Source: Psychrobacter immobilis
GTDB lineage: Bacteria > Pseudomonadota > Gammaproteobacteria > Pseudomonadales > Moraxellaceae
Direction: 5' to 3'
Length of the DNA: 64,000 nt
NCBI RefSeq assembly: GCF_904846185.1
Contig: NZ_CAJGZQ010000021.1
Location: 1-64,000 of the forward strand
The notes under the pieces are model-generated. The model had not been told where the DNA came from. It searched no databases and was given only the letters and a program-made list of their open reading frames with translations. Numbering within the stretch: the first letter of the stretch is position 1; every line of letters starts with the position of its first letter. The position numbers were made by a program, and so were the translations under genes. This document shows positions 26,336-34,329 of this stretch, in pieces.

Positions 26336-28114
26336 GTGGGCGCAAAAAAAATACTGTCATACGGCCGATCTGTTTTAGTCATGATTTTGGTGTTGTATCT
26401 CATTTTGGTCTGGATGTACTTTAAAGACAATGCGCGACAGCTGACCTCATCTGGCTTATTACTATGGTTTGTTTCCATCCCTTTATTGTCTCTTGGATCT
26501 ATCATGGCGCTCTTATGGTGGCAAAAAAAACTGGATAAACAAACAACCGATTCACCAGAGATACTTGATGGAACAACAGATAAAACAGACGCTATTAAGC
26601 CGCCCAATACTTATCAGTTATTTATCTATAGCCGTGTCTGCCTACCAGAAGGAGACTGTTGGTCTGAGGTGGTGGACAATGATGCAGACCTAACCGTATT
26701 GAGCGAGGATTTGACAGATATTGATGGTATGCCAATGTTGGTCAAACCGATTGCAAGACTCCCTGATGCAGCTGCCCTACCATATCCTAGTCTGTCTGAT
26801 GCCTATTCAGCAGATTCAGAGTTTGACGACAGCTATTCAGACCATTATTTAGATTCGAACAGTGATTTAGACAGTAGTTTAGACAGCCATCTCGATGATG
26901 AGAGATTTACTGAACGTAAAGCTGCGTTAAATGATACTACCTTGCGTTTACAGGCATTAATTTATGAGCAGCTAGTCTTGAGCGAGGAGATGCTGTCTAG
27001 CCTTGCCGAACACTTTTACCAACATCACCAACAAGATACGACTCAGTCCAACGCAGCCATTCATATTCATCCCGAATGGCAGCAACATTATTTGGTGAGT
27101 GCCAACGAAATAAGTAGTGAAAATAACAGCAGTAAAAATAACGATGATGACAAAATGACAGCAGCCTCTGCTGGTCATTTAACCAATCTTCCTATTTATT
27201 TATGCTTACCTTCCAGCGCCGATTCAGCATTTTTAATCGCGACCATAAAAGAACAGTTAGCCACTTACGGTATTCCTGATACACGGCTTGCTATTACGAC
27301 CATCATAACTGACAGCACTGACGTCGCAAACACCGTAGCAGATAATAGCGCTAATAATACCACCATTGCCACACCTACAGAATTTATCAATAGACATCTG
27401 CTGCCTTTATCTAAATCAACTGCGCCGGATCTGTGCTTAATTCTCATTGCAGATTCACAGATAAGTGAAGAATGGTTAGACACTCATTTGTATTCTGAGA
27501 AAATGACCAATGTCATTCCAACTGAGGCGGGTGCGCTGTTGCTATTCTCGAATCAAGCGGCTCAAGAGCTACTCAATATTGACGCTAGTACCCGTATTTT
27601 ATTAACGGAGATAGCTACAGCTCATCGCACTGAGCTTTTGAGTGATAAACGTCACTATTTTAATCATTTAACGACTATCAAAAACCTATTAATAGACAAT
27701 ATGCTTTCACTGTCGCCGACCGATACGACCATGCTAAAAACCACTGATAAACAGACAATAAAGCCCGCAAAAAAATCGTCTGACATCAATAGCAAAGAAA
27801 AATACAAGACTAATGTTGCTATAGCAGACATGACCATTACCGCCATGTCTGACATTAATCCATTAAAGCAGCCCTATGACTTATCAACGTATATGAGCTT
27901 TCTTGAAGCATTTATAGCACAAGGCGCTCTAGTAAACGAACATCATTTAGGGCATTATATGCCATTGAATAATTGGTTGAAGCCATTCATCAGCCTATCA
28001 CTCTTCATTGACTTAGCCAAAGAAGACCAACAAGAGTCAGACAGATCGTTTTTAATTACTCAACATAAGCACTGCAATATGCTTTGGTTGCTAGACTCTT
28101 CTCCAACATCTTAG
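26336..28114 (+). CDS. Unrecognised membrane protein upstream of tssM (T6SS accessory candidate)
   Basis: The 592-residue protein begins at a GTG with GGGAG nine bases upstream. It has two N-terminal membrane helices (about 12-29 and 41-63) and then a long, mostly acidic soluble part. Residues about 165-190 are an Asp/Ser run, and two regions (about 255-280 and 455-490) are low-complexity Asn/Lys/Thr. I find no known domain. It lies directly upstream of tssM in the same direction. Acinetobacter T6SS loci carry accessory proteins (Asa proteins), one of which acts with TssM; this may be a counterpart, but I see no sequence proof. Confidence 0.8.
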   Translation: MGAKKILSYGRSVLVMILVLYLILVWMYFKDNARQLTSSGLLLWFVSIPLLSLGSIMALLWWQKKLDKQTTDSPEILDGTTDKTDAIKPPNTYQLFIYSRVCLPEGDCWSEVVDNDADLTVLSEDLTDIDGMPMLVKPIARLPDAAALPYPSLSDAYSADSEFDDSYSDHYLDSNSDLDSSLDSHLDDERFTERKAALNDTTLRLQALIYEQLVLSEEMLSSLAEHFYQHHQQDTTQSNAAIHIHPEWQQHYLVSANEISSENNSSKNNDDDKMTAASAGHLTNLPIYLCLPSSADSAFLIATIKEQLATYGIPDTRLAITTIITDSTDVANTVADNSANNTTIATPTEFINRHLLPLSKSTAPDLCLILIADSQISEEWLDTHLYSEKMTNVIPTEAGALLLFSNQAAQELLNIDASTRILLTEIATAHRTELLSDKRHYFNHLTTIKNLLIDNMLSLSPTDTTMLKTTDKQTIKPAKKSSDINSKEKYKTNVAIADMTITAMSDINPLKQPYDLSTYMSFLEAFIAQGALVNEHHLGHYMPLNNWLKPFISLSLFIDLAKEDQQESDRSFLITQHKHCNMLWLLDSSPTS

Positions 28115-28186
28115 TCGTAGTTTTAATGGTGTTTTGTCGTAGTAAATACTCGTTTTATTATCTTAAGTTCACACTAGGTAGCACGC

Positions 28187-31100
28187 ATGTTTTCAAGGTT
28201 TTTTCATCTTATCTATAACCCAAGAGTATTATTGGCGCTGGGGCTCATTGTCGCTCTAGTCTTACTTTATGATTATGTGACTATTAAAACCTTTGTCATA
28301 ATCATTGGCGTCATAATCACATGTACGGTGCTGGGGGCGCTTGGCTATTACCTGTGGAAAAAACGTAAGCTTGCCTCAGATGAGCTGGCAAACTTAGTGG
28401 AGGATAATGGCAACGAGAGCCAAGGTGACGATAGCCCTCATGTGGCCAAAGATGAAAACGCTCAAGAAGTGCAAGCGCTACGTCAGCAAATGCAAGATGC
28501 CATTAAAACCATTCGCAAATCAAAGATAGGCGATCAAACAGGCAAAGCGGCGTTATATGAGCTGCCGTGGTATATGGTCATTGGTAATCCCGCGGCAGGC
28601 AAAAGCTCTGCGGTGCTACACTCTGGCTTAAAATTCCCCTTTATGGAGCAAGGTAACAAGCTATCCGTTAAAGGCGTCGGCGGTACACGTAACTGCGATT
28701 GGTTTTTTTCGACTGAAGGTATCTTGCTCGACACCGCAGGACGTTACTCCGTTTATGAAGAAGATCGCTCAGAATGGTTGTCGTTTTTAAGCCTACTCAA
28801 AAAGAATCGACCTAAAGCACCGATCAATGGCATCATCATCGCGGTCAGTATCGCCGAACTCACCAAAAACGATCCAAACTATGCGTTGGATTTGGCCAAG
28901 AATCTGCGCAGCCGTGTGCAAGACTTAACGGAACAGTTAGAAGTTTATGCGCCTGTCTATGTGATCTTTACTAAAATGGATTTGATTTCAGGCTTCCGTG
29001 ACTTCTTTAATGACTATGAGCAAGAAGAGCGCAGCCAAGTATGGGGCGCGACCATCCCCTATCCTGAAGACCCAGAAAATATCAATATCACGGACGTATT
29101 CGAAGAGCATTTTGGTGTCTTGGTCAATGGTCTAAAAGACTTGAGCACCACTAAGCTATCCTTACGTCATCAGCGCACGGTATCTCCCAGTCTAATGACT
29201 TTCCCAATGGAATTTCAGTCATTACGTCCCATGATACGGACGCTGATGCATGCTTTGTTTGAGGACAACCCTTTCCAATTTAAGCCCATATTGCGTGGCT
29301 TTTACTTTACCAGCGCCTTGCAGGACGGACAAGTTAGCAGCCAAATGACGTTGCAAATGGTACAAAATTACGATTTGCACCCACCTGCGATACCGCTCAA
29401 TGCACAGCAAGAAGCCGCAGACAAGCCCTATTTTTTACAAGATCTATTTTCTAAAGTCATTTTAAAAGACAAGCATTTGGTCAAGCAGCATAAAAACCGA
29501 CACAAGCGCAGTCATCGTGCGCTTGCGACGCTAGCTGCTGTCGTGACTTTGTGTGCGGCTGTCGGTCTGTGGACATGGTCTTATGCCAATAATAAACAGC
29601 TCACTGAGCGTGTCGTGGCTGACTTACAGCAAGTCGCAGCGCTACAAAAGAATTCTAATGGTGATCTACAATCGCAGCTTGAATCGCTCAATATTCTACA
29701 AAGTCGAATCGAGCAGCTTGAAGGCTATGAAGACGACAAGCCGCTGTCTTTGAGTTTTGGCCTCTATCAAGGCGATAAGCTTAAGCAAAAATTGCTAGCA
29801 GAATATTACTACGGCATCAGCATCATCGTCTTAGCGCCAACCAAACAAAATATCGAAACGTTTTTGACCGAAGTAAATACCAATGCCGATCAATTAGAAG
29901 TCCGTACAGAAGACTCAAGCACTGATGACACCTCTGATGCTGCCGTTAATGATGCTTATATCCAGTCGGACCCCACAGACGTTGAAGATGCTTATAACGC
30001 GCTCAAAGCTTATCTCATGCTTGGCAATCATGACAATTTAGAGGCCAGTCATCTGAGTGATCAGATGACCCGTTTTTGGCGCAACTGGCTCGAAGCCAAT
30101 CGCGCTGACATGCCGCGTGACAAGATGATTCGCCAAGCTGAGCGTATCTTGAGTTTTACCTTGGCTCATGTCGACGACCCCGCCTTTCCATTGATCCAAA
30201 ATGACTTAGGGCTGATAGACAAAACCCGTAGCAATTTATCCAAAGTTAGCAAAGGTCAACCTGCTCGTGAGCGTGTTTACTCTGAGATTAAAATGCGTGC
30301 ATCTGCCCGCTTCCCATCGGTCACGGTTGCGCAGATTACGCAAAACAATGCTAATGAAGCACTGCTTGGTAGTTATGTCATTTCAGGCACTTTTACTAAA
30401 GAGGCATGGGATGCTTTCGTCAGTGATGAGATTGATAAAGCTGCTACTACGAGAGTGGTCGCCGATGATTGGGTGTTGGCCACCAGCAGCCAAGATGACC
30501 TTACCTTGACGGGCAGTCCTGAACAGATACGACAATATCTGGTCAATCGCTATAAGCAAGAATATATCAGTGAATGGAAACGTTTTTTATCTCAAGTATA
30601 TGTTCGGGATAGCACAGGCTTCGATGATCATGCGGTCTTATTAAACCAGCTGTCTAGTGCCACAGAGTCACCGTTAAAAACCCTGTTTGAGACAGTAGAT
30701 CGCCAAACTCAATGGGACAATAAAGCGTCCAATCAAGCAGCTGGCAATGGTGGCGAATCTCGTCGCTCATTTGTCAATTGGTTTAAGCAAACTATCCTGC
30801 GTCAAAGCCCTGCTGAGCTGCGGCAAGCAGAAGCTGCGATGAATAATGGTGGTAGCTCTAGTAACGCTGCGCCTGTAGCACAAGCAAGCTCAGGTGTGAT
30901 TGCGCAAGAATTCTCCTCTATACATGCGCTAGTAACGCCAAGAGAAGAAAATCAGGATCTGTCATTATTAGACAGCTATTTAGTCAGTTTAGGCGATATC
31001 AGAACCCGCTTTAACAATATCACTCGTAGTGACGACATCGGCCCTGATGCTTTGTTGTTTGCCTCACAAACCCTTAGCCCCGAAGGCTCAGAGTTAACCA

Positions 31101-32233
31101 AATCTCTACAAATATTAGATGAGCAGATCCTAAGTCAAGCCAACTCTGAAATAAAACAGCTGGTTCGTCCGTTGTTGAGTGAGCCACTAACTCGTTCATT
31201 TAACATGCTGCTGACGCCCACTAAGGCTGAGATTAATAAAGTTTGGAAAGCGCAGGTCTATAAGCCTTTTCTCGATAATTTAGGCAGTAAGTATCCCTTT
31301 ACCGCCAATGCAAACTTAGAAGCGACGCCTGCAGAGATCGGTCAATTCTTCGGCGAAGATGGCTATGTGGCGCGATTCGTCAATGAAACGTTATCGCCCT
31401 TTATCATTCGCCGCGGCGATCAAATTTCCAGTAAAATCTGGAATGGTGCAGGTCTAGGTCTTAACCCGCAGTTTGTCGCTGATTTTGGGCGTTACTTTAC
31501 CAATTATACGGGTAGTAATAGCCCAGGTGCTGTTGGTGCGAATAATACTGGTAGCGCTGCCAATCAAACCACTTTTCAAATCATGCCATTACCCGTCAGC
31601 GGTTTGACTGAATATACCATTGTGGTCGATGGTCAGCAGTTGCGTTATCGCATGGGAACCCAAGCGTGGACAACGTTTGTATGGCCGAACCCAAGTAGCC
31701 AACCTGGTGCCAGTATTCGAGCCAAAGACTATGATGGCAGAGACTTTACTGTCTTTGAAGAAGCAGGTAGCTTTGGGGTAGAAAAGCTGATTAATAGTGC
31801 ACGCCGTACTGAACTGGGCAATGATATCTTTGAGATGGCATGGTCTGGTGACGGTATCACTATCTCTGTACGCTTTAGAATCATCAGCGGCAGTGGTAGT
31901 AGTACCACTACCGGTCAAGGTCGCTCTACCAATCCCTTTACCGGCATGAAACTACCAGAGGAGATTATTGCCCTTGGTGTCACACGTACAGCAAGGCCAA
32001 TTTCTAATGATAATGCTGTTGATGGCGATACTCCTAACACAGATTCTGGCACCAATCAGCCAGTACCGACTGGCGAGCAAAATACAAGCAATGTCACGCC
32101 GCCAGCCCGCGTATCTACTGTAGCCCCTAATACCAATAGTGAAAACAGTCCACCAGTACAACCGCCTACTGATACCACGACGGCTACTGATGATCGTTCA
32201 GCCGTGACTGAACAGCAGGAGCAAACGCCATGA
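28187..32233 (+). CDS. tssM: T6SS inner-membrane protein TssM (IcmF-like)
   Basis: TssM spans the envelope and, with TssL and TssJ, forms the T6SS channel complex. It has two membrane helices at about 14-28 and 34-56, an intact Walker A GNPAAGKSS at 133-141 in the cytoplasmic NTPase domain, the DTAGRY switch, a third helix at about 444-463, then the long periplasmic IcmF part. At 1348 residues it is longer than usual because about 85 residues at the C-terminus are Pro/Thr/Asn/Ser-rich. The stop overlaps tagF by four bases (ATGA), so the two are translationally linked. Confidence 0.96.
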   Translation: MFSRFFHLIYNPRVLLALGLIVALVLLYDYVTIKTFVIIIGVIITCTVLGALGYYLWKKRKLASDELANLVEDNGNESQGDDSPHVAKDENAQEVQALRQQMQDAIKTIRKSKIGDQTGKAALYELPWYMVIGNPAAGKSSAVLHSGLKFPFMEQGNKLSVKGVGGTRNCDWFFSTEGILLDTAGRYSVYEEDRSEWLSFLSLLKKNRPKAPINGIIIAVSIAELTKNDPNYALDLAKNLRSRVQDLTEQLEVYAPVYVIFTKMDLISGFRDFFNDYEQEERSQVWGATIPYPEDPENINITDVFEEHFGVLVNGLKDLSTTKLSLRHQRTVSPSLMTFPMEFQSLRPMIRTLMHALFEDNPFQFKPILRGFYFTSALQDGQVSSQMTLQMVQNYDLHPPAIPLNAQQEAADKPYFLQDLFSKVILKDKHLVKQHKNRHKRSHRALATLAAVVTLCAAVGLWTWSYANNKQLTERVVADLQQVAALQKNSNGDLQSQLESLNILQSRIEQLEGYEDDKPLSLSFGLYQGDKLKQKLLAEYYYGISIIVLAPTKQNIETFLTEVNTNADQLEVRTEDSSTDDTSDAAVNDAYIQSDPTDVEDAYNALKAYLMLGNHDNLEASHLSDQMTRFWRNWLEANRADMPRDKMIRQAERILSFTLAHVDDPAFPLIQNDLGLIDKTRSNLSKVSKGQPARERVYSEIKMRASARFPSVTVAQITQNNANEALLGSYVISGTFTKEAWDAFVSDEIDKAATTRVVADDWVLATSSQDDLTLTGSPEQIRQYLVNRYKQEYISEWKRFLSQVYVRDSTGFDDHAVLLNQLSSATESPLKTLFETVDRQTQWDNKASNQAAGNGGESRRSFVNWFKQTILRQSPAELRQAEAAMNNGGSSSNAAPVAQASSGVIAQEFSSIHALVTPREENQDLSLLDSYLVSLGDIRTRFNNITRSDDIGPDALLFASQTLSPEGSELTKSLQILDEQILSQANSEIKQLVRPLLSEPLTRSFNMLLTPTKAEINKVWKAQVYKPFLDNLGSKYPFTANANLEATPAEIGQFFGEDGYVARFVNETLSPFIIRRGDQISSKIWNGAGLGLNPQFVADFGRYFTNYTGSNSPGAVGANNTGSAANQTTFQIMPLPVSGLTEYTIVVDGQQLRYRMGTQAWTTFVWPNPSSQPGASIRAKDYDGRDFTVFEEAGSFGVEKLINSARRTELGNDIFEMAWSGDGITISVRFRIISGSGSSTTTGQGRSTNPFTGMKLPEEIIALGVTRTARPISNDNAVDGDTPNTDSGTNQPVPTGEQNTSNVTPPARVSTVAPNTNSENSPPVQPPTDTTTATDDRSAVTEQQEQTP

Positions 32234-33210
32234 CTCCAGACTCCTTGCCTTTAGTATATTTTGGAAAATTGCCTGCTCGCGGGGACTTTGTACGGGCACG
32301 CGCTCATATCTCTGAGACCAATGCCATTGATGAATGGGTCAGCGAAGCGCTAGCCGTGTCGGAAAGTGTATTTAGCGGAATTCCGATAGACAATGTCAGT
32401 AATCATAACTTTGCCTTTTTAAATTTCAGTCATATCGATACTAGAGCTAATGAGATTATCACCGGTGTTTTGATCCCTAGTCACGATAGTAGCTATAGAA
32501 ATTACCCATTGATAGGTTTTGGCGTGCTTCATCTCGATAAACCGAAAAACTGGATGAACTATCTGCCCGTCAAGTCATCAGCGCTTTGGAATGACACTTA
32601 TGAGGTTTTGAGTATGGCCAAATCCAAAACTGACAATAGCGATCTTATGGAGCACCTCAACCATAGCCAACTCAGCATCGATAACAATGCCAGTACTTAC
32701 TACTATGATTTTATCAATACCACTACGTTGCATGATATAGCGATCTTAATGAACATTGATAAAGCGCAGCTGATACAGCAAATCATTGCCACTGGCCTGT
32801 TATTTTTACCTACTTTTACTAAGGGTTTCCATGGCTTAAATAAAGCCATCTGCTGGTCACTTACCTCTGATAGAGAAAACTCGATACACATGGCCACTTT
32901 TTGGCACGATCTCATCAATGGTTTTTATCAGCCACACCAGCTCTACTTGAATACCTACTTATATCGTGTCGCTAATTGCTATCGCCTGCTCATGAGTTTT
33001 ACTAAACCCGATGGACGTATACTCAAGCAAATATCAGAAAGTGAAAAAACTTATCCTGAAGGTTGGGTGGTCATCGCTCATAGCGACTGGACTCAAGGCT
33101 ATATCGATGAAGACATTGGATTGACACGGTTTAATAAAGTATTGTTACAAGACAATTTATATCTGTATGATACTAGGCAATTGTTTAAAAAAACTTTTTT
33201 AGCACAATAA
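32230..33210 (+). CDS. tagF: T6SS-associated protein TagF
   Basis: TagF proteins repress T6SS post-translationally in Pseudomonas. The N-terminus LVYFGKLPARGDFVRA is the family signature, and FLNFSHIDTRANEIITGVLIPSHDSSYRNYPLIGFG follows as expected. The C-terminal half (about 150-326) is longer than a minimal TagF and is not recognised as a separate domain. No Ser/Thr phosphatase (PppA) is fused, unlike some TagF proteins. Its start overlaps the tssM stop. Confidence 0.88.
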   Translation: MTPDSLPLVYFGKLPARGDFVRARAHISETNAIDEWVSEALAVSESVFSGIPIDNVSNHNFAFLNFSHIDTRANEIITGVLIPSHDSSYRNYPLIGFGVLHLDKPKNWMNYLPVKSSALWNDTYEVLSMAKSKTDNSDLMEHLNHSQLSIDNNASTYYYDFINTTTLHDIAILMNIDKAQLIQQIIATGLLFLPTFTKGFHGLNKAICWSLTSDRENSIHMATFWHDLINGFYQPHQLYLNTYLYRVANCYRLLMSFTKPDGRILKQISESEKTYPEGWVVIAHSDWTQGYIDEDIGLTRFNKVLLQDNLYLYDTRQLFKKTFLAQ

Positions 33211-33320
33211 ATAATGGCTCACGATAACTGCTGATTCGTAACAGCTGATAGTAGCCGCCATGCATCATACCCCTGCAATTAGTCACTGCTCAATAATAGA
33301 CAGATTAAAAAGGTACTTGA

Positions 33321-34157
33321 ATGAAAGTCCTCTCTAGAATAACAAAATCCAAGCGAACAAATCACACGAAAAACCTGCTATTAGCCGCCGCTATCACCCT
33401 GCCTATGAGCGCCGTTGTATTTGCAGAACATAACGACACTCATGTGACAAATAATTCACAAAATGTGCCAGTGGTCATCAAGGGTGTGGTCGCTACCAGC
33501 TCAGACAAACAGCAACTGCTCGACAAGCTAAAAGCACAGTATCCTGATAAACCTGTCAGAGATGAAATCGAAGTACGTTCGAACATCAGTATACCAACCA
33601 ACTGGCAACAGATAGCCACGACTATCATTGATAGCGACATTTCTAACATTCGTCAAGGGCGTATCGACATTCATGGAACGACCATTAGCTTACATGGCAA
33701 GGTAAGCAGCCTTGAACAAAAGCAAGCCATTCAAAACCGTATTCACTCGCGCCTAACTGATCTCTATCAATTAGAAAATCAGCTGGTCGTGGTAGAAGGT
33801 GAACAACGCCTCATAGACGAGACTTTGGGCAACCGTATCGTCGAGTTCGAGTCTGGTAGCACCAATCTAACGCCTATGGGTCTTGGTATCTTAGACGATA
33901 TGGCAGGGGTGTTACAGCGGGTCGGTGATAAGCCTGTTCTTATCACCGGTCATACCGATAATGTCGGCAATTCTACTGCCAATCTTGCCCTATCAAATAA
34001 GCGTGCAGAAGCCGTCAAACAATACTTGATCGGTCGAAATATCAATGCGACTCGTCTCAGTACTACTGGTAAAGGAGACTCAGACCCTATCGCTAGTAAC
34101 GACAACGAAGAAGGTCGCACTCGCAACCGCCGTATCGAATTTACCCTCAATGAATAA
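33321..34157 (+). CDS. OmpA/BON peptidoglycan-binding protein (TagN-like)
   Basis: After a signal peptide (cleavage likely after VVFA) come a BON-like domain at about 75-155 (DIRQGRIDIHGTTISLHGKV region) and an OmpA peptidoglycan-binding domain at about 165-278 with ITGHTDNVG and NRRIEF. This protein would anchor the T6SS membrane complex to the cell wall in the periplasm. It occupies the place of tagN in Acinetobacter loci, after tssM and tagF. The ribosome binding site AAAAGG is clear. OmpA proteins are widespread, so the T6SS role comes from context. Confidence 0.85.
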   Translation: MKVLSRITKSKRTNHTKNLLLAAAITLPMSAVVFAEHNDTHVTNNSQNVPVVIKGVVATSSDKQQLLDKLKAQYPDKPVRDEIEVRSNISIPTNWQQIATTIIDSDISNIRQGRIDIHGTTISLHGKVSSLEQKQAIQNRIHSRLTDLYQLENQLVVVEGEQRLIDETLGNRIVEFESGSTNLTPMGLGILDDMAGVLQRVGDKPVLITGHTDNVGNSTANLALSNKRAEAVKQYLIGRNINATRLSTTGKGDSDPIASNDNEEGRTRNRRIEFTLNE

Positions 34158-34329
34158 CATCGCTATGTAGAACGTATGACGATAATGGTCACTAAGCAAT
34201 GACGGTTAAGTGCTGATAGCTGGTTTGATAATGCTGAAAAACATACTGTCATTGCTACTAGAGATATCGATGCTACAAAAAACACCAATGCTAAAAGAGA
34301 GCCACTGCTAAAAAAATAGGGACATAACT

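Noticed and set aside
26336..28114. TssA or TssN identity for the gene upstream of tssM
   Set aside because: No ImpA-type N-terminal domain and no TssN-like pattern are visible; only position and membrane helices are clear.
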